Below, one piece after another: positions 6,136 through 9,557 of a DNA stretch of 9,557 nucleotides. The translations under genes and the position numbers were made by a program. The number at the start of each line of letters is the position of its first letter. Position 1 is the first letter of the stretch. This DNA comes from DASUMP01 sp036277635 (lineage in GTDB: Bacteria > Actinomycetota > Acidimicrobiia > IMCC26256 > PALSA-610), in assembly GCA_036277635.1 (NCBI GenBank), contig DASUMP010000123.1:1-9557 (forward strand). Direction: 5' to 3'. Below the pieces are notes generated by a model. That model saw only the letters and a list, made by a program, of their open reading frames with translations, was not told the DNA's origin and did no database searches.

Positions 6136-6915
6136 TCAGTAGCCGAGCAGATCGGCGACCCCGTGGCTCCGGCCGGCCGTGTACCCGCCGTCGACCACGA
6201 GCGCGTGGCCCGTGACGAACGAAGCGTCGCGCGACGCGAGGAACGCGGCGGACGCTGCGATCTCCTCGGGTCGGCCGAGGCGGCGCAGCTTGTGGCTGCG
6301 GACGATGTCGTCGAGCACGTGCTCCATGCCCGGCATCTCGAACACGCCTTCGAGCATCGGCGTCCGCACGAAGCCAGGGCAGATCGCGTTGGCGCGGATG
6401 CCGCGATGGCCGTAGTCGATCGCGACGTTCTTCGTGAGCAGCACGACGCCGCCCTTCGAAGCGTTGTACGAGCTGCCGCCCTCCGTGCCTTCGATGCCCT
6501 CCACGCTCGCGATCGTCACGATGCTCCCGCGCTCGTCATCGATCGCGTGCTGCGCGAGCATCACGCGCACCGCGTGCTTCGTCGTGAGGAACGTGCCGGT
6601 GAGGTTGACGTCGATCACGCGCTGCCAGTCGGCAGCATCCACGATGTGAACCGGTCCCCCACCGGCGACCCCCGCCGCGGTGACCACCGCGTCGACGCGA
6701 CCGTGGCGCGCCACGATGTCGTCGAAGAGTGCGGCGGTGGCGGCCTCGTCGCGCACGTCGAGTCGCTGCGACTCCACCGCGGCGTCGGCGACCGGTGAAT
6801 CGACCAGGTCGGTGGCCACGACGCGTGCGCCTTCGTGTGCGAATCGCGTGACACATGCGGCGCCGATGCCCGATGCGGCGCCCGTCACCACCACTACTCG
6901 GCCGTCGAACCGCAC
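6136..6915 (-). CDS. Short-chain dehydrogenase/reductase (classical SDR)
   Basis: NAD(P)-dependent oxidoreductase of the classical SDR family, 259 residues, which matches the usual 250-260. It has the cofactor motif 'TGAASGIG' (11-18), Asp36 at the end of the second strand (an acidic residue here generally favours NAD(H) over NADP(H)), 'LDVRD' (52-56), Asn104, catalytic Ser137, Tyr150-x-x-x-Lys154 ('YNASK') and 'CPGFVRTPM' (179-187). The usual N-A-G after strand 4 reads A-A-G (80-82). The GTG start at 6915 is chosen over an upstream in-frame ATG because AGGAGGGAGC at 6921-6930 is perfectly placed and the Rossmann strand starts at once; a longer form would run through that SD and into the glpX leader. 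It is the first gene of the - strand run leading to the acyl-CoA mutase, so a 3-hydroxyacyl-CoA or related alcohol substrate is plausible, by context only. Confidence 0.93.
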   Translation of the reverse strand: MRFDGRVVVVTGAASGIGAACVTRFAHEGARVVATDLVDSPVADAAVESQRLDVRDEAATAALFDDIVARHGRVDAVVTAAGVAGGGPVHIVDAADWQRVIDVNLTGTFLTTKHAVRVMLAQHAIDDERGSIVTIASVEGIEGTEGGSSYNASKGGVVLLTKNVAIDYGHRGIRANAICPGFVRTPMLEGVFEMPGMEHVLDDIVRSHKLRRLGRPEEIAASAAFLASRDASFVTGHALVVDGGYTAGRSHGVADLLGY

Positions 6916-6920
6916 CGTTT

Positions 6921-6930
6921 GCTCCCTCCT
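6921..6930 (-). promoter_or_regulatory. Strong Shine-Dalgarno of the SDR gene
   Basis: Reads AGGAGGGAGC on the - strand, ending 5 nt before the GTG at 6915. It is the clearest ribosome binding site in the window and decides the SDR start. Confidence 0.8.
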
Positions 6931-7010
6931 GCCAGCCAGTACGCGCATTCTGGTCGGCATCGGCCCTGTCGGGCGCACGCGCGGCCAGGTATCGTCGCAT
7001 CCTCGCCCCG
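6931..7010. promoter_or_regulatory. Divergent promoter region between the SDR gene and glpX
   Basis: The 111-nt gap between two divergent starts must hold promoters for both directions. For glpX, TATCGT at 6990-6995 is a possible -10 element, but no good TTGACA-like -35 lies 16-18 nt before it. No convincing element is seen for the SDR gene, nor a clear operator palindrome; GCCC-TGTC-GGGC at 6963-6974 is only a 4-bp stem. Confidence 0.35.
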
Positions 7011-7017
7011 AAGGGAG
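7011..7017 (+). promoter_or_regulatory. Ribosome binding site of glpX
   Basis: AAGGGAG lies 9 nt before the ATG at 7027 and supports this start over longer open-frame versions. Confidence 0.6.
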
Positions 7018-7026
7018 CACTCGTCG

Positions 7027-8067
7027 ATGCAGGCGCCCGACCGTCCCGACCGCAACATCGCCATGGACCTGGCGCGCGTCACCGAAGGCGCCGCGCTCGC
7101 GGCGGGTCGGTGGATGGGGAGGGGCGACAAGATCGCGGCCGACGATGCGGCCGTCGAAGCGATGCGCGTCATCCTCAACTCGATCTCGATGGACGGCGTC
7201 GTCGTCATCGGCGAGGGTGAGAAGGACGAAGCGCCGATGCTCTACAACGGCGAGCCGATCGGCGACGGCACACCGCCGCAGGTCGACATCGCCGTCGACC
7301 CGATCGACGGCACCACGCTCACGTCACTCGGGCGCCCGGGCGCGATCGCGGTGATCGCGCTCTCGGAGCGCGGCACGATGTTCGACCCCGGACCGTGCGT
7401 GTACATGGAGAAGATCGCCGCCGGACCTGCGGCCGCCGACGTCATCGATCTCGAAGCGCCGGTGAAGGCGAACCTGCAAGCGGTGGCGAAGGCGCTCGGC
7501 GAGAAGGTCAGCGACGTCACCGCGGTGATCCTCGATCGCGACCGCCACACCGACATCATCCGCGAGTGCCGCGAAGCGGGCGCACGCATCCGCCTCATCC
7601 CCGACGGCGACGTCGCCGCCGCGATCTCGGTCGCGTGGCGCGACTCCGGCAACGACCTGCTGCTCGGCATCGGCGGCACGCCGGAAGGCGTGATCGCCGC
7701 GTGCGCGCTGAAATGTCTCGGGGGCACGATCCAGGGTCGACTGTGGCCCCGCACCGACATCGAACGACGCGCCGCGCTCGACGCCGGCTACGACCTCGAC
7801 CACGTGCTCACGCTCGACGATCTGGTGTCGGGCGACGACGTGTTCTTCTCCGCCACCGGCATCACCGACGGCGAGCTGCTGCGCGGGGTGCGCTACTTCG
7901 GCGACGGCGCCCGCACGCAGAGCCTGGTGATGCGCTCGAAGTCGGGCACGGTGCGGATGATCGACTCGCACCACCGCTGGTCGAAGCTGATGGCGTACTC
8001 GCTCATCAAGTTCGACGACGTCCCCGACAGCGCCGACACGGGCGAGGTGCCCCGCATCGAGTCGTAG
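7027..8067 (+). CDS. glpX: Class II fructose-1,6-bisphosphatase
   Basis: Hydrolyses fructose 1,6-bisphosphate to fructose 6-phosphate and phosphate, the committed step of gluconeogenesis; cytosolic and divalent-metal dependent. The 346-residue protein shows the full class II pattern: N-terminal 'RNIAMDLARVTEGAALAAGRW' region (RNIAMDLARVT at 9-19), 'GRGDKIAADDAAVEAMR' (31-47), 'GEGEKDEAPML' (62-72), the metal/phosphate motif 'DPIDGTT' (91-97), 'IPDGDVAAAI' (191-200) and 'GIGGTPEG' (214-221). All these blocks are intact, so it should be active. GlpX is the usual FBPase of actinobacteria, which often lack the class I enzyme. ATG start with SD AAGGGAG. It is transcribed away from the SDR gene and lies 38 nt before a membrane protein gene, probably on the same mRNA. 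Some GlpX proteins also cleave sedoheptulose 1,7-bisphosphate, which cannot be judged here. Confidence 0.97.
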   Translation: MQAPDRPDRNIAMDLARVTEGAALAAGRWMGRGDKIAADDAAVEAMRVILNSISMDGVVVIGEGEKDEAPMLYNGEPIGDGTPPQVDIAVDPIDGTTLTSLGRPGAIAVIALSERGTMFDPGPCVYMEKIAAGPAAADVIDLEAPVKANLQAVAKALGEKVSDVTAVILDRDRHTDIIRECREAGARIRLIPDGDVAAAISVAWRDSGNDLLLGIGGTPEGVIAACALKCLGGTIQGRLWPRTDIERRAALDAGYDLDHVLTLDDLVSGDDVFFSATGITDGELLRGVRYFGDGARTQSLVMRSKSGTVRMIDSHHRWSKLMAYSLIKFDDVPDSADTGEVPRIES

Positions 8068-8105
8068 ACTGGCCGTCTCGCCGGCGAACGAGGGACGACT
8101 CCTCC

Positions 8106-8720
8106 ATGACGGACACCCAGGGCACGGACCTGCTCGAGCCGACCGCCCCGAGCGCCGACCACGACGGGCACGAGCCGCTCGACGACACCCCTGCTGCCGT
8201 CCCCGCCGCACCGCCGGCGCCGCCGGAGCCCGCGATCCAGCACTACGCGCGTGCCGGCGCGGTGATCTGCGGCCTCGCGGCGGGTGCGTTCCACCTGCTC
8301 GCGATGGTCGACCACATGGACCACCACGCCGGCGTCGGTCGCGCGTTCCTCGGCATCGCTGCACTCCAGGTGCTGTGGGCATCGATGCTCGTGCGCACCC
8401 GGGCGCGCGCCGTCGTGGCGGCCGGCATCGCGCTCAACATCTTCGCGATCGTGATCTGGGTCCTGTCGCGCTCCCAGGGGATCTCGTGGTTCCCCGGTCT
8501 GGAGGCGGTCGAGCCGTTCGGCTGGCGCGACATCACGACCGAGGCGTTCCAGCTACTCGCGATCGTCGCCGGCGCACTGCTGCTCGTGTCGCCGCGCCTG
8601 TTCCGCACGCCCGACGACGGTGAGACCCACAGCCCCACGCCCATCATCGTGATGGGCCTCCTCGCGCTGGCCACCGTCGCGTGGGTCTACGGCGCGACCC
8701 ACGGCCAAGTCCACGGCTGA
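8106..8720 (+). CDS. Small membrane protein of unknown function, about five TM helices, Pro/Ala-rich N-terminus
   Basis: A 204-residue protein I do not recognise. Residues 1-45 are acidic and rich in Pro and Ala (for example 'PAAPPAPPEPA' at 33-43), probably a disordered cytoplasmic tail. Hydrophobic helices lie near 48-67, 77-96, 102-120, 145-162 and 178-196. The loop after helix 1 is histidine-rich (His63, His70, His73, His74 in 'HLLAMVDHMDHH'), and more His occurs at the C-terminus (199, 203), which could bind a metal, but no known metal-site motif is present. The 'GISWFPGLEAVEPFGWRD' loop (125-142) is probably extracytoplasmic. The ATG at 8106 has a modest SD (AGGGA, 8091-8095). The third-position GC pattern and the run of clear TM segments confirm it is coding. 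It lies 38 nt after glpX and is likely co-transcribed, with no evident functional link. Confidence 0.82.
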   Translation: MTDTQGTDLLEPTAPSADHDGHEPLDDTPAAVPAAPPAPPEPAIQHYARAGAVICGLAAGAFHLLAMVDHMDHHAGVGRAFLGIAALQVLWASMLVRTRARAVVAAGIALNIFAIVIWVLSRSQGISWFPGLEAVEPFGWRDITTEAFQLLAIVAGALLLVSPRLFRTPDDGETHSPTPIIVMGLLALATVAWVYGATHGQVHG

Positions 8721-8737
8721 CCGCGACCCCCACCCCG

Positions 8738-8790
8738 CCGAGCAAAGGACAACGACGTACCGATTCGGTACCTGAGTGCCCTCTGCTCGG
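8738..8790 (-). terminator. Long hairpin after atpC, probable 3' end structure of the atp operon
   Basis: In the 74-nt convergent gap, 4 nt after the atpC stop. Read on the - strand, CCGAGCAGAGGGCA (8790-8777) pairs with TGTCCTTTGCTCGG (8751-8738) over 14 positions, 12 Watson-Crick and 2 G-U. A symmetric 5x5 internal loop then leads to a perfect 5-bp apical stem, GTACC-GAATC-GGTAC (8757-8771). On the + strand the two wobbles become A-C mismatches, so the fold favours the atp transcript. No U-tract follows, which is common for terminators in high-GC actinobacteria but leaves a stabilising hairpin possible. It may also stop transcription from the glpX side, less efficiently. Confidence 0.62.
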
Positions 8791-8794
8791 GGAT

Positions 8795-9199
8795 TCAGGC
8801 GGGGGTGGTGGCGCCCGCGACGTCGAGGCGCACGCGGGCGCGCGCGGCGGCGGCCGTGGCGTCGGCGTCGTCGGGGTTCGCGCGGAGCGCGCCTTCGGCG
8901 GCCGCGAGCGACGCGCGGGCTCGGTCGACGTCGATCGACTCGGGGAGCTCGGCCACGTCGGAGAGCACGATCACACGGTCGTTGGCGACCTCGACGAAGC
9001 CGCCGTGCACGGCGAACTTGTACTCCTGGTTGCCCTCGAGCACCACGGTGACCGGCCAGGTCTCGAGCGCGCCGAGGAACGGCGCGTGGCCGGGCAGGAA
9101 CGCGATGTCGCCGCCGCCCATCGTGCGCGCGAGCACCATGCGCGCCTCGCCGCGATAGAGGACCTGCTCGGGGGACACGAGCTGCACCTCGAGGGGCAT
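8795..9199 (-). CDS. atpC: F1Fo ATP synthase subunit epsilon
   Basis: Central-stalk subunit of F1 that couples rotation and can inhibit ATP hydrolysis. The 134-residue protein starts 'MPLEVQLVSPEQVLYRGEA', and the N-terminal beta-sandwich (about 1-85) carries the family landmarks 'GDIAFLPGHAPFLGAL' (30-45), 'FAVHGGFVEV' (62-71) and 'VIVLSDVAELPESID' (76-90). Two C-terminal helices follow ('VDRARASLAAAEGAL' at 91-105, then 113-126), joined by a 'NPDDAD' turn. Length is normal for the family. The ATG at 9199 is 4 nt after the atpD stop, with GGGAG inside the atpD end as a possible SD. As is usual in F-type operons, atpC follows atpD and is the last gene of the run. Confidence 0.97.
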   Translation of the reverse strand: MPLEVQLVSPEQVLYRGEARMVLARTMGGGDIAFLPGHAPFLGALETWPVTVVLEGNQEYKFAVHGGFVEVANDRVIVLSDVAELPESIDVDRARASLAAAEGALRANPDDADATAAAARARVRLDVAGATTPA

Positions 9200-9203
9200 C
9201 GGC

Positions 9204-9557
9204 TCAGCTCTCCCGCAGCGTGCGGGCCTTCTCCAGGACGGACTCGACGCCGCCCACGTTGAAGAACGCCTGCTCGGGGATCTCGTCGAGCTCGCCGTTG
9301 CACAGCGCCTCGAACGACTCGACCGTCTCCTCGACGGGCACGCTGATGCCCTTCAGACCCGTGAACACCTCGCCCACGAAGAACGGCTGGCTCAAGAACC
9401 GCTGGATCTTGCGGGCCCGGGCGACGGTGATCCGGTCTTCTTCGGAGAGCTCTTCGAGGCCGAGGATGGCGATGATGTCCTGGAGCTCCTTGTAGCGCTG
9501 CAGGATCTCCTGGGTGCGCCGGGCGACCGCGTAGTGCCGCTCGCCCACGATCTCGGG
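9204..9557 (-). CDS. atpD: F1Fo ATP synthase subunit beta, C-terminal part (5' end outside window)
   Basis: Catalytic subunit of F1 ATP synthase; only the last 117 residues are in the window, the frame being open to base 9557 ('PEIVGERHY'). The part seen is the C-terminal helical domain that pushes on the gamma subunit: 'RYKELQDIIAILG' (21-33), the lever motif as 'EELSEED' (35-41; classical form DELSEED), 'VARARKIQRFLSQPFFVGE' (45-63), 'FTGLKG' (65-70) and 'GELDEIPEQAFFNVGG' (88-103). The catalytic P-loop lies upstream, outside the window. The D-to-E change in the lever motif is conservative. It is coupled to atpC by a 4-nt gap. Confidence 0.98.
   Translation of the reverse strand, partial: PEIVGERHYAVARRTQEILQRYKELQDIIAILGLEELSEEDRITVARARKIQRFLSQPFFVGEVFTGLKGISVPVEETVESFEALCNGELDEIPEQAFFNVGGVESVLEKARTLRES

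Noticed and set aside
4858..6798. 646-residue + strand open frame opposite the symporter and SDR genes
   Set aside because: The translation is rich in Arg, His, Glu and Asp with no fold motif. It is the usual high-GC antisense shadow, and both opposite-strand genes have clear family motifs.
6916..7020. Longer SDR start (ATG at 7020)
   Set aside because: It would place the strong SD at 6921-6930 inside the coding region and add residues unlike any SDR N-terminus, overlapping the glpX leader.
1..9557. CRISPR array, mobile element, tRNA/rRNA or defence system
   Set aside because: No repeated spacers, transposase or integrase motifs, terminal repeats or tRNA-like cloverleaf were seen. All genes belong to metabolic, glycan or energy families apart from one unknown membrane protein.

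Overview
This 9.6 kb window comes from a high-GC bacterial chromosome. GC-rich third codon positions, frequent GTG starts, short or overlapping gene junctions, a class II (GlpX) fructose bisphosphatase and the protein sequences all suggest an actinobacterium. Acidimicrobiia (Ilumatobacter-like) is my best guess, but it is an inference because no rRNA or other lineage marker is present. Ten protein genes fill nearly all of the window. I see no tRNA, rRNA, CRISPR array, IS element or phage gene.

Left block (1-2637, + strand): the C-terminal part of a GT4 glycosyltransferase, a class I SAM methyltransferase and an all-helical alpha/alpha-toroid protein. They are tightly coupled, with a 1-nt gap and then a 14-nt overlap. 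This looks like a small glycan or glycolipid modification operon. A second SAM methyltransferase (2644-3267, - strand) meets it tail to tail only 6 nt away.

Central block (6915 down to 2644, - strand): an SDR dehydrogenase, a Na/Pi-symporter-like membrane protein, the large subunit of a B12-dependent acyl-CoA mutase, and that methyltransferase. Gaps are 57, 44 and 1 nt, so they are probably one transcript. The mutase has Phe and Gln where methylmalonyl-CoA mutases have Tyr and Arg. It is therefore predicted to act on an uncharged branched acyl-CoA (isobutyryl-CoA type), not methylmalonyl-CoA. Its B12-binding small subunit is not in the window.

Right block: divergent from the SDR gene, glpX (7027-8067, + strand) encodes class II fructose-1,6-bisphosphatase and is followed by an unrecognised five-helix membrane protein (8106-8720). 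This pair converges on the end of the ATP synthase operon, atpD (partial) and atpC, on the - strand. The 74-nt convergent gap holds a long hairpin, 8738-8790. Its two G-U wobbles form only in the atp transcript, which suggests it works as the 3' end structure of the atp mRNA.

No clearly new multi-gene system is evident. The most informative points are the mutase specificity signature, the strand-polarised hairpin after atpC, the uncharacterised toroid gene in the glycan cluster, and the degenerate Na/Pi-symporter motifs.
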